A stretch of DNA of 33,325 bases, taken from contig JAMDEN010000101.1 in the NCBI GenBank assembly GCA_023487035.1, forward strand, positions 1 through 33,325, given 5' to 3'. Within the stretch, counting starts at the first letter, position 1, and each line of letters starts with the position of its first letter. The position numbers and the translations under genes are program-made. Positions 18,887-27,474 of this stretch are shown here, in pieces. A model generated the notes under the pieces. It saw only the letters and a list, made by a program, of their open reading frames with translations. It was not told where the DNA came from and searched no databases. This stretch comes from Actinomycetota bacterium. GTDB taxonomy: Bacteria > Actinomycetota > Humimicrobiia > Humimicrobiales > Humimicrobiaceae.

Positions 18887-19576
18887 ATGAATGATATTTT
18901 AAAAAAACTAAATGAATTAAATCCTGGCAGAAATATTGTTTCAGCAGATGATAAAAGCTTCAGGCAATACGGGACAATTCATAAGAGATTTAAAATTGAT
19001 AAATTAATGAAATATCTTGAAAAAGATAATCAGGTTAAAGAAGAAGTAGTTTATATAGCTGATGTTCCTGAACTGTTAAATGAATATGGTGATGAATTAA
19101 AGCCGATTATAAATGGAATTTATGCAGGTATGGATGTTCAAGCAGGAAGATGTCTTGCAATAAACAATAAGCTTAATGCTCTTGAGTATCATCAGGGAAG
19201 CGAAACATATATTTCAGGAACAGATATGGTAATGCTTCTTGGACTCGAGCAGGATATAGTATGGCCAAAAGGTACATATGATTCTTCTAAAATTAAAGCA
19301 TTTTATGCTCCTAAAGGCAGAGTTATAGAATTAAAAGGTGGTTGCATGCATTTTGTAGGTATTAATGTGTACCAGAAAGAAGGAATAAATGTAGTAGTAA
19401 TGCTACTGAAAGGCACAAATACAAAATTTGAGTTTAATAAGGATCAGAATAGCCAGGATAAGTTAATAATTGCAAAAAATACATGGTTTTTAGCTCATTC
19501 TGAATATAAACAGGCTAAAGATGCAGGATATCACTTGGGTTTAACGGGTGAAAATTTAACTTTTAAAACTCTTTAA
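18887..19576 (+). CDS. DUF4867-like protein
   Basis: 229 aa with a cupin-like pattern (LEYHQGSETYISGTDMVMLLG, FYAPKGRVIELKGGCMHFVGI); resembles DUF4867 from memory; RBS 'aaggag'. Confidence 0.65.
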   Translation: MNDILKKLNELNPGRNIVSADDKSFRQYGTIHKRFKIDKLMKYLEKDNQVKEEVVYIADVPELLNEYGDELKPIINGIYAGMDVQAGRCLAINNKLNALEYHQGSETYISGTDMVMLLGLEQDIVWPKGTYDSSKIKAFYAPKGRVIELKGGCMHFVGINVYQKEGINVVVMLLKGTNTKFEFNKDQNSQDKLIIAKNTWFLAHSEYKQAKDAGYHLGLTGENLTFKTL

Positions 19577-19775
19577 TAAAGGTTTGTAATAAAAATTTTT
19601 AAATTATTTAAAAAACTATAAGAGATAAGAACAAAGATAGAAAATGCTGATAAATAGGGCAAGAGAAAATAAAAAAAATAAAATTTTTGGTTAGAATTGA
19701 AAGGGGGTGTAAAAATTTATTAATAAATAAGTTAAAAGGAGGTGGGTTGAAACATTAAAGTAAAATAAGGGAGGG

Positions 19776-19803
19776 GTTTGTATTAAGTTGCCTTAATACA
19801 AAC
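19776..19803 (+). promoter_or_regulatory. Hairpin/palindrome in the leader of the ABC transporter SBP gene
   Basis: Perfect 11-bp inverted repeat GTTTGTATTAA-gttgcc-TTAATACAAAC, 72 bp upstream of the start codon. Confidence 0.5.
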
Positions 19804-19875
19804 ACCAAAGAGAATTTTAAATTATTCGATTAAAAAAAACAATTAAAAATAAACAAAACAAGTAAAGGAAGTAAA

Positions 19876-21171
19876 ATGAGTAAAAAATTAAAATTAGTTT
19901 ATGTAGTTGCTCTATGTGTAGTAGTAGCTCTTACAATGGCTATTGCAGGTTGTAAGTCACCTACAGCTACAACTGCAGCTGCAGAAACAACTGCAGCTGA
20001 AACAACTGCAGCTGAAACAACTGCAGCAGCTGAAACAACTGTTTTGATACCTAAAGCTGATGATATAATATTAAATGGAACAGTGGCTATAAGAGATGAT
20101 GATGTTGGTCCTGAGGGGGATAAAAGCACACCTCCTGCTAAAATAACTCTAGGTTCAAAAACTTTCCAAGATTATATTGATATGGCAAGAGCTGGAAAAA
20201 TTGAAGCAGAGGCAGATATAGTTAATAAAGTTAAAGGAAAAACTGCCGCAATAGTTATGAATAGCATGGACTTTGACTGGGCTCAACTACAAGTAGCTGG
20301 TTTAAAAATGATATTGGAAGCTTTTGGAATTAAAGTTCTTTCAGTTACTGGCGGAGAATGGAAAGCGACAGTGCAACAAGATGCTATCCAAAATGTAATA
20401 CAACTTAAACCAGATGTACTTTTAAGTATTCCAGTTGACCAAACTATAGAAGGGCCAATTTATAAGGAAGCAGTTAATGCTGGAATTAAATTTGTTGTTA
20501 TAGATATGGTACCAAAAGGTTTATCTTATAAAAATGGGGACTATGTTACTGCAGTGTCGGCAAGTAGCCGTGGAAATGGTACTGCGGCAGCAGATATTAT
20601 GGCTGATTATTTTGTAAAAGTAGGAATAACTAAAGCAAAAGTAGCTGTTTTAAGACTCAATTTCTTGCATCAAGTAACAGAAGAAAGAGCCCTTGGATTT
20701 GAAAATAGGTGTGCTAAATACTATCCTTGGATTGATACTTCAATAAAGGCAGATTTTGATATCGCTGATCTTGTTGGATCTACTTATGCTACGACACAGG
20801 GATTATTAACTAAACACTCTGATTTAAATGGTATGTTTGTTGTTTGGGATACTCCAGCATCCGGTGCATGGGATGCTTGTAGAGAGGCAGGGATAGATCC
20901 TAAAACATTTTGTATCACAACTAGTGACTTAACAGATTCTGCAGCACTTGAAATAGCTTCTGGGGGTTATTTAAAAGGATTAGGTTCTCAGGATCCATTT
21001 GTCCAAGGAGTTGCCGAATCTCTTAGTGCAGTAAAAGCTCTTATAGGAGAAGAAGTTCCGCCTTTTATTGCTATTCCTGGTTATGCGGTCACCCGAGATA
21101 ATTTATTAGAAGCTTACAAATTTTTATTTCAAAAAGAACCACCTGAAAATTTAAAGAAATACTATGAATAA
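19876..21171 (+). CDS. Sugar ABC transporter substrate-binding lipoprotein (ribose/type I periplasmic-binding family)
   Basis: Signal peptide with lipobox AIAGC, Thr/Ala/Glu-repeat linker, PBP fold motifs (KPDVLLSIPVDQTIEGPIYKEAVNAGIKFVVID; DLNGMFVVWDTPASGAWDACREAG). Confidence 0.92.
   Translation: MSKKLKLVYVVALCVVVALTMAIAGCKSPTATTAAAETTAAETTAAETTAAAETTVLIPKADDIILNGTVAIRDDDVGPEGDKSTPPAKITLGSKTFQDYIDMARAGKIEAEADIVNKVKGKTAAIVMNSMDFDWAQLQVAGLKMILEAFGIKVLSVTGGEWKATVQQDAIQNVIQLKPDVLLSIPVDQTIEGPIYKEAVNAGIKFVVIDMVPKGLSYKNGDYVTAVSASSRGNGTAAADIMADYFVKVGITKAKVAVLRLNFLHQVTEERALGFENRCAKYYPWIDTSIKADFDIADLVGSTYATTQGLLTKHSDLNGMFVVWDTPASGAWDACREAGIDPKTFCITTSDLTDSAALEIASGGYLKGLGSQDPFVQGVAESLSAVKALIGEEVPPFIAIPGYAVTRDNLLEAYKFLFQKEPPENLKKYYE
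19965..20041 (+). repeat. In-frame short tandem repeat (15-bp unit, GCTGAAACAACTGCA-like) encoding the TTAAE linker
   Basis: Repeated gcagctgaaacaact units; protein ATTAAAETTAAETTAAETTAAAETT. Confidence 0.85.
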
Positions 21172-21254
21172 AAAATTAATTATTGAGGATTTATAAATGA
21201 ATAAGAGAATCATAGAATTTATAAAGCAAATATTATAAAAAAATATTAAGAAAA

Positions 21255-21284
21255 ACCGGTAGCAGAATAAAATTCTGCTACCGG
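21255..21284. terminator. Perfect hairpin immediately 5' of the group II intron
   Basis: CCGGTAGCAGAAT-aaa-ATTCTGCTACCGG, 13-bp perfect stem; on the - strand it is followed by TTTTT. Confidence 0.75.
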
Positions 21285-21290
21285 AAATAA

Positions 21291-23188
21291 GTTTGCCCGA
21301 CATGGGCAGTAACTCGGCGGTGAAAGTCCGCTATGAGCTTGGTAGTGGGAATCATTAGCCAACAGCAAGGGTGTCCACCGTGAGGGGGAATCTGAAGGAA
21401 GCTTAGAGGCAAAATCCCGCACCGACGAACAGAAACTGCATATAAGGCATATGTGGAACGGACAAGTTTGCTTATCAAAACAAAGTCCAACACTACCCGA
21501 ATTCCACAGTGTAAATGCAGCGGTGACATGGGATGAAAGTTGCTGCTCTTAACCGGGGAGGTCTGGCAGATACTCTTGCGGATAAGCAGGAAACCCATAC
21601 AGTGATGTACGGGCTTTAACTGCCAGAAGTCAGCAGAAGTCATATTACCATGTAAATGGGAAGGACTGAACAATAGGAGGTTTTCAAAGTTTGAAGTATA
21701 CGAAGAAATATAACAAAAGCAGACAACTCCACAAAAGCGGAGGCTGCCTGTGCAAGGATAAAGCGGAACTTGAAAGTAGCACAGGAGCGCATAGTATTTC
21801 TTCCATGTGCCAAAGCAAAGAAAACGATGTAAGTGAGTATACAGATGGATTGCTTGAGAAAATCCTTGACAGGCATAACTTAAATCTTGCATACAAAAGA
21901 GTTATGCAAAACAAAGGAAGCCATGGAGTTGATAAAATGAGCACAGAAGAGCTTCTGTCATTTTTAAAACAAAATGGAGATAAAATCAAACAGTCTATAC
22001 TTGACGGGACATACCGTCCCAGTTCTGTCAGAAGGGTTGAAATACCTAAACCTGATGGGAAAGTAAGGCTACTTGGAATACCTACAGTGCTTGACAGGCT
22101 AATACAGCAGGCAATAGCCCAAGTACTTACCCCTATATTTGAAAAGCAGTTCTGTGTTTCAAGCTACGGGTATAGACCGGGCAGGAATGCAAAGCAGGCA
22201 ATAGCCAAATGCAAAGATTATATTGAAGAAGGCTATACATGGGTTGTTGACATTGACATTGCAAACTATTTCGACAGCGTAAATCATGACAAACTGATAA
22301 GGCTTATATCAAAAACTATAAAAGACGGTAGGATAATATCCCTTATTAGAAAATATCTTAATTCAGGAGTCATGATAAATGGTGTTGTAATAGAAACACA
22401 AGAAGGAACGCCGCAAGGGGGAAATTTATCACCCCTGCTTGCTAACATTATGCTAAATGAGCTTGACAGAGAACTTGAAGACAGGGGCCTTAAGTTCTGC
22501 CGCTATGCTGATGATATAAACATTTATGTCAAAAGCAGAAAAGCAGCAGATAGGGTTACGGGCAGTATCACAAAATTTATTGAGGATAAACTAAAACTTA
22601 AAGTCAATAAAGACAAAAGCAGTGTTGATAGACCATGGAAGCCCAGGTTCTTAGGGTTCTCTTTCTACCATAGGAAAGGTGGAGTAGGGATACGAGTACA
22701 TCATAAAACTGTTGTAAAATTTAAACAGAAGCTAAAGAAGATAACAGGAAGAAGCAATGCCATGAGTATGGTTTACAGGATGCTGAAGTTAAAGCAGTTA
22801 ATAACAGGATGGGTAAACTACTTTGGTATTGCAGATATGAAAGGACTTGCAGAATCATTGGATGAGTGGTTAAGAAGAAGGATAAGAATGTGCTTCTGGA
22901 AGCAATGGAAGAAAATCAAAACCAGACATGACAATCTTGTCAGACTTGGTATTGAAAACTCCAAAGCTTGGGAATTTGCAAACACAAGAAAAGGCTACTG
23001 GTGTATAGCCAATAGCCCGATTCTTTCGACAACATTTACCAATGAATACCTGAAGAATTTAGGGTTTCAATCAATAGCTGAAAGATACTCATTAGCGCAT
23101 TAATTCTATTGAACCGCCGTATGCCGAACGGCTTGTACGGTGGTGTGAGAGGTCGGCTGCTCAAATAATGAGTAGCCTCCTACTCGAT
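21291..23188 (+). mobile_element. Group II intron (likely class IIC) with ORF in domain IV
   Basis: 5' end GTTTGCCCGACATGGGC...; RT/maturase ORF; 34-nt domain V candidate at 23111-23144 (gaaCCGCCGTatGCCgaacGGCttgtACGGTGGt) and domain VI with 3' end ...CCTACTCGAT. Boundaries inferred by eye. Confidence 0.92.
21691..23103 (+). CDS. ltrA: Group II intron-encoded reverse transcriptase/maturase, no C-terminal HNH endonuclease apparent
   Basis: RT motifs (IPKPDGKVRLLGIPTVLDRLIQQAIAQVLTPIFE, YGYRPGRNAKQAI, DIANYFDSV, GTPQGGNLSPLLANIMLNELD, CRYADD), maturase domain X (RMLKLKQLITGWVNYFG), WLRRRIRMCFWKQWKK; TTG start with 'aggagg' RBS. Confidence 0.96.
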   Translation: MKYTKKYNKSRQLHKSGGCLCKDKAELESSTGAHSISSMCQSKENDVSEYTDGLLEKILDRHNLNLAYKRVMQNKGSHGVDKMSTEELLSFLKQNGDKIKQSILDGTYRPSSVRRVEIPKPDGKVRLLGIPTVLDRLIQQAIAQVLTPIFEKQFCVSSYGYRPGRNAKQAIAKCKDYIEEGYTWVVDIDIANYFDSVNHDKLIRLISKTIKDGRIISLIRKYLNSGVMINGVVIETQEGTPQGGNLSPLLANIMLNELDRELEDRGLKFCRYADDINIYVKSRKAADRVTGSITKFIEDKLKLKVNKDKSSVDRPWKPRFLGFSFYHRKGGVGIRVHHKTVVKFKQKLKKITGRSNAMSMVYRMLKLKQLITGWVNYFGIADMKGLAESLDEWLRRRIRMCFWKQWKKIKTRHDNLVRLGIENSKAWEFANTRKGYWCIANSPILSTTFTNEYLKNLGFQSIAERYSLAH

Positions 23189-23316
23189 TTAATAAATAGA
23201 AAAGTGACAAAATTAAGTTCAAATGATAATTTTATTTTTCAAGTTATTAAAAATAGGGTTTATTTGATTTATTTTTATACAAAATTTTTTATTTATAACA
23301 AAATAAGGTGAATTTT

Positions 23317-24852
23317 ATGCAAGAGCTTAAAATAAATAACGATGCAGAAGATAATTATATTTTAGAGATGTTAAATATTAATAAAAATTTTATTGGGGTA
23401 AAAGCACTTGAAGATGTTAGTTTTAGATTAAAAAAAGGAGAAGTCCATGCTATTGTAGGAGAAAATGGAGCAGGCAAATCAACTTTAATGAAAATATTGA
23501 TGGGTGTATACATAAAGGATAGTGGTGATATTATTATTGATGGGAAAAAAGTTGAATTTAAGTCAGCTATAGATGCATACAATATGGGTATTAGTATGAT
23601 TTTTCAAGAACTTAGTTTAATTCCCCAATTAACTGTTAGTCAAAATATTTTTCTTAGAATAGAACCTAGAAGTAAATTGCCTTTTTTTGTAAACGAAAAT
23701 AGTATAACTAAAAAATCACTAGAATTAATGAAGAATTATAAAATAAACATTAATCCTGATATTAAGGTTGAAAATTTAAATAGAGGGACTTCTCAAATTG
23801 TAGAAATTTTAAAAGTATTAGCACAAAAATCGAAAATAATAATAATGGACGAGCCAACTGCATCTTTAACAAGGGAAGAGGAATTAATACTCTACAATAT
23901 AATTAAAATGTTAAAAACAAAAGGGATGTCTATTATTTTTATATCTCATAGATTGAAAGAAATTTTTGAAATTTGTGATTATGTAACCGTTTTAAGGGAC
24001 GGAAAAAATGTAACAAGTAAAAATATTGCTGAAATTAACGAAAAAAATCTAATTGAGTTAATGACAGGGAAAAAAATAGAATGTTTGCACCACAAAGCAG
24101 TAACTACTTTAGATTCAAAGGATGAAAAGTATGTTTTGGAAGTAAATAAATTATCTTTTAAATCAAGATTAATGGGAGTAAGCTTTAAAGTTAAAAAAGG
24201 TGAGATATTAGCAGTTACTGGTCTTATGGGTAGTGGTAAAACTGAAATTGCCACTATATTATTTGGTTTAAATAAACCAGATACAGGAGATATATTTGTC
24301 AATGGCAGAAAAGTCGATTTTAAAAATCCTTTTGATGCAATTAAAGAGGGATTATTTTTAATTCCAGAAGATAGAAAAAACGAAGGTTTATTTTTGAGTC
24401 ATTCAATTGAACACAACTTAATTCTCCCAATAATTAAAAAAATTTCAAGAGGATCTTTTGTAAGTGATATTAAATCTAAAAATAAAGCCCAGGAACAAGT
24501 AAAAAATATGTCTATAAAAACTCCTAGTATTAAACAGGAAGTAAGATATTTAAGCGGAGGGAATCAGCAAAAAGTTGTTATTGGAAAATGGCTAATGGAG
24601 AGGCCAACAATTTTAATTTTAGATGAACCTACGGTTGGGTTAGATGTTAAATCTAAATCAGAAGTAAGAAAGATTATATGTGATTTGGCTAAAAGTGACT
24701 GCAGTGTTATTGTATTTTCTTCAGATTTGGATGAAATTATAGAGATTGCAGATAGAATTATTGTGTTATATAAAGGGACTGTATTTAAAGAATTTATAAA
24801 TTTTCCAGCAGTCAAAGAAGAAATTTTGCATAGTGCTATTCAAGGAATATAA
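23317..24852 (+). CDS. Sugar ABC transporter ATP-binding protein (RbsA-like, duplicated ATPase)
   Basis: Walker A GENGAGKST, MDEPTASLT, second domain GLMGSGKTE, LSGGNQQKVVIGKWL, LDEPTVGLDV. ATG 23317 after 'aaggtg' preferred over GTG 23308. Confidence 0.95.
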   Translation: MQELKINNDAEDNYILEMLNINKNFIGVKALEDVSFRLKKGEVHAIVGENGAGKSTLMKILMGVYIKDSGDIIIDGKKVEFKSAIDAYNMGISMIFQELSLIPQLTVSQNIFLRIEPRSKLPFFVNENSITKKSLELMKNYKININPDIKVENLNRGTSQIVEILKVLAQKSKIIIMDEPTASLTREEELILYNIIKMLKTKGMSIIFISHRLKEIFEICDYVTVLRDGKNVTSKNIAEINEKNLIELMTGKKIECLHHKAVTTLDSKDEKYVLEVNKLSFKSRLMGVSFKVKKGEILAVTGLMGSGKTEIATILFGLNKPDTGDIFVNGRKVDFKNPFDAIKEGLFLIPEDRKNEGLFLSHSIEHNLILPIIKKISRGSFVSDIKSKNKAQEQVKNMSIKTPSIKQEVRYLSGGNQQKVVIGKWLMERPTILILDEPTVGLDVKSKSEVRKIICDLAKSDCSVIVFSSDLDEIIEIADRIIVLYKGTVFKEFINFPAVKEEILHSAIQGI

Positions 24853-24898
24853 TAATAACTTTTTTATTTGGATATTTTAAGGAGGTTAAAAACAAATA

Positions 24899-25885
24899 AT
24901 GGCTAAAGAGAAAATAATTGAAGATACAATTATAAATCAGGATTTGAGAAAAAAAGATCGTATTAAGATAATATTTAGGTCAAACATTGTTTTTGTTGCT
25001 TTAGTAGTAGTTATTGCTGTATTTGGTTTTATATCACCAAATTTTTTTAGATTTGAGAATATTCTTAATATAGGAAGACAACTTTCTATTCTTTCGATAA
25101 TGGCATTTGGTATGACACCAGTAATTATTTCAGGTAATATTGATCTTTCTGTTGGGGCAACCTTAGCAATGGCATCTATGACTACAGCTTTAACTATACA
25201 AGCAACTGACCAAGTTATATTAGGTGTAATAGTAGGACTAGCAACTGGTGCCTTTATAGGATTTTTAAATGGTTTTTTAAGTACTAAAGGTGGAATTCCA
25301 TCTTTTCTTACTACACTTGGCATGATGGGAGCTGTTAGAGGATTTGCTATGATTATTACTTCTACTTTAGCAGTACAAGTTTATAATCAAAAATATTGGT
25401 CGTGGTTTGGAGATGGCAAAATAGGTTTTTTACCAACTTCTATTATGTGGACTATCATTGCATTTGTATTTATTCATGTATTATTAAGGTATAGTACTCT
25501 TGGTAGATATATTTATGCTGTAGGAGGAAATCTAAGAGCTGCAAATTTTACTGGTATTAAAACTGATAAAGTTGTTATATGGTCATTTGTTATATGTGGC
25601 ATATTTTCAGCTTTAGCAGGAATTATTTTATCTTCAAGAATGCATGCTGCTAGACCAAATATTGGAGAAGGATACGAATTGAATGCAATTGCTGCAATAA
25701 TACTTGGCGGGGCAAGTCTATTTGGAGGGAAAGGTAATGTAATAGGCACTCTTTTAGGAGCTTTGGTAATCGGAACCTTGGGTAATGGTTTAATTCTTAT
25801 TGGATTTGATACTTATGTCCAAACAATGGTAAGAGGTATAGTTATTATTGCCGCTGTTCTTTTTGCAGGGAGAGAGAAGGTATAG
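24899..25885 (+). CDS. Sugar ABC transporter permease (RbsC-like)
   Basis: Polytopic; GMTPVIISGNIDLSVGATLAMASM, LLRYSTLGRYIYAVGGNLRAANFTGIKTD, NAIAAIILGGASLFGGKGNVIGTLLGALVIG; RBS 'aaggaggtt'. Confidence 0.95.
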   Translation: MAKEKIIEDTIINQDLRKKDRIKIIFRSNIVFVALVVVIAVFGFISPNFFRFENILNIGRQLSILSIMAFGMTPVIISGNIDLSVGATLAMASMTTALTIQATDQVILGVIVGLATGAFIGFLNGFLSTKGGIPSFLTTLGMMGAVRGFAMIITSTLAVQVYNQKYWSWFGDGKIGFLPTSIMWTIIAFVFIHVLLRYSTLGRYIYAVGGNLRAANFTGIKTDKVVIWSFVICGIFSALAGIILSSRMHAARPNIGEGYELNAIAAIILGGASLFGGKGNVIGTLLGALVIGTLGNGLILIGFDTYVQTMVRGIVIIAAVLFAGREKV

Positions 25886-26167
25886 ATTAATTAAGAATGA
25901 GATTAATTAATTATTCTGATAAGCAAAACAATTTAATAAAAACTATGAAGTTAAATTAAATTATGTAAGAAGAACCTTAAGATATATAAAAATATTAATA
26001 TATTAAGCACAAACTATATATAATGAACATTAAGTTGGTAAGCTATCATTATAATATAAATTTTCAAAAAAAGAAATTTTTGATAAGAAAAATTTAATTT
26101 AAATTTATTTTATAATATTTTAGCTTATATTTAATTATTAACACGATAGATAGGAGAGTTAGAGAAA

Positions 26168-27346
26168 ATGGAAAATTTTGTTTTTCAAAGCCCAACAAGA
26201 ATAATTTTTGGGAAAGGCTCAGAAGAAGAAGTAGGAAAAGAAACAAAAAAATATACAAATAAAGTTTTACTTCATTATGGTGGTCAAAGTATTAAAAAAT
26301 TTGGGTTGTACGACAAAGTAATTAAGTCTCTAAAAGATGAAAATATTGAAATATTTGAGCTTGGTGGTGTTAAACCTAATCCAAGACTCGATCTGGTTTA
26401 TGAAGGTATAAAAATATGTAGGGAAAATAAAATTAATTTTGTTTTAGCAGTTGGCGGAGGAAGTGTTATAGATTCTGCAAAAGCAATTGCTATAGGTGTT
26501 AAATATGACGGAGACGTATGGGATTTCTTTGAAGGCAAGGCACTTTCCGGAGATGCAGAAGTTATTCCTGTTGGTGTTGTGCTTACAATACCTGCAGCAG
26601 GAAGTGAGGCAAGTATTTCTGTAGTAATAACTAAAGAAGAAGGCCTGTTAAAAAGAGCTTATGATGATGAAAATGTAAGGCCGGTGTTTGCAATTCTAAA
26701 CCCAGAATTAACTTTTACTCTTCCAAAAGAGCAAACCCTTAATGGTATTGCAGATATCTTTGCACATGGACTTGAGAGATATTTTACTAATGCAAAAGAT
26801 GTAGATTTTTCAGACAGACTTCTTGAAGGATCTTTCAGGTCATTAATTAAAAATTCTTACTTAGTTCTTGAAAATCCTTTAGATTATGGCCCACGTTCAG
26901 AAATTATGTGGAATGGTTTGCTGATTCAAAATGGCATATTCGGCATGGGAAGAATAGATGATTGGGCTTCACACATGATAGAACATGAACTAAGTGCAAT
27001 TTATGATATTGCACATGGAGCAGGACTTTCAATTGTTTTTCCTGCATGGATGGAATATGTCTATAAACATGATGTTAACAGGTTTGCACAGTTTGCCGTA
27101 AGAGTTTTTGGAATTGAAGTTTATTTTGATGATATTGAAAAAACAGCAGTTGAAGGTATTAAAAGACTTAAAGGATTTTTTAAAGAGATAGGGCTGCCTA
27201 CTACATTAAAAGATGTAAATATTCCAGATGATAAAAAACAACTTGAATTAATGGCAGATAAGGCAACTAGAAGAGGCCCAATTGGAAATTTTGTTAAACT
27301 AGAAAAAAATGATGTGCTGAATATTTTAAAACTGGCTGCAAAATAA
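26168..27346 (+). CDS. Iron-containing alcohol dehydrogenase (butanol dehydrogenase/YqhD-like)
   Basis: FQSPTRIIFGKG, GGVKPNPRLDLVYEG, AVGGGSVIDSAKAIA, IPAAGSEAS, HGLERYFT, HELSAIYDIAHGAGLSIVFPAWM. Confidence 0.94.
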   Translation: MENFVFQSPTRIIFGKGSEEEVGKETKKYTNKVLLHYGGQSIKKFGLYDKVIKSLKDENIEIFELGGVKPNPRLDLVYEGIKICRENKINFVLAVGGGSVIDSAKAIAIGVKYDGDVWDFFEGKALSGDAEVIPVGVVLTIPAAGSEASISVVITKEEGLLKRAYDDENVRPVFAILNPELTFTLPKEQTLNGIADIFAHGLERYFTNAKDVDFSDRLLEGSFRSLIKNSYLVLENPLDYGPRSEIMWNGLLIQNGIFGMGRIDDWASHMIEHELSAIYDIAHGAGLSIVFPAWMEYVYKHDVNRFAQFAVRVFGIEVYFDDIEKTAVEGIKRLKGFFKEIGLPTTLKDVNIPDDKKQLELMADKATRRGPIGNFVKLEKNDVLNILKLAAK

Positions 27347-27474
27347 TTTTTTAGCAGAAAATATAGAAATATTGAAATATACAACATTGATTAGAAAGTT
27401 CAAAAATAAAAATAAAAAGTAGCTCATACGATATAATAATCATTTAACAAATAAAAAATGAGGGGTGATCAGCA

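Noticed and set aside
19000-19025. TGAAATATCTTGAA as a further operator site
   Set aside because: Inside the DUF4867-like coding sequence (MKYLEK); chance codon match. It also weakens the equivalent site at 14772.
19965-20041. CRISPR-like short repeats
   Set aside because: Contiguous 15-bp coding repeats with no spacers; they encode a lipoprotein linker. No CRISPR array or cas gene was seen in the window.
21278-21892. 204-aa minus-strand ORF at the intron 5' end
   Set aside because: Antisense to the structured group II intron RNA and maturase start; low-complexity His/Cys/Leu-rich composition; no RBS or family resemblance.
24937-25323. 128-aa minus-strand ORF opposite the permease, and the other 60-130 aa antisense ORFs in the track (e.g. 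3510-3773, 13587-13835, 27879-28268, 23979-24302)
   Set aside because: Shadow ORFs fully overlapping well-supported genes on the + strand, with compositions expected from the complementary frame.
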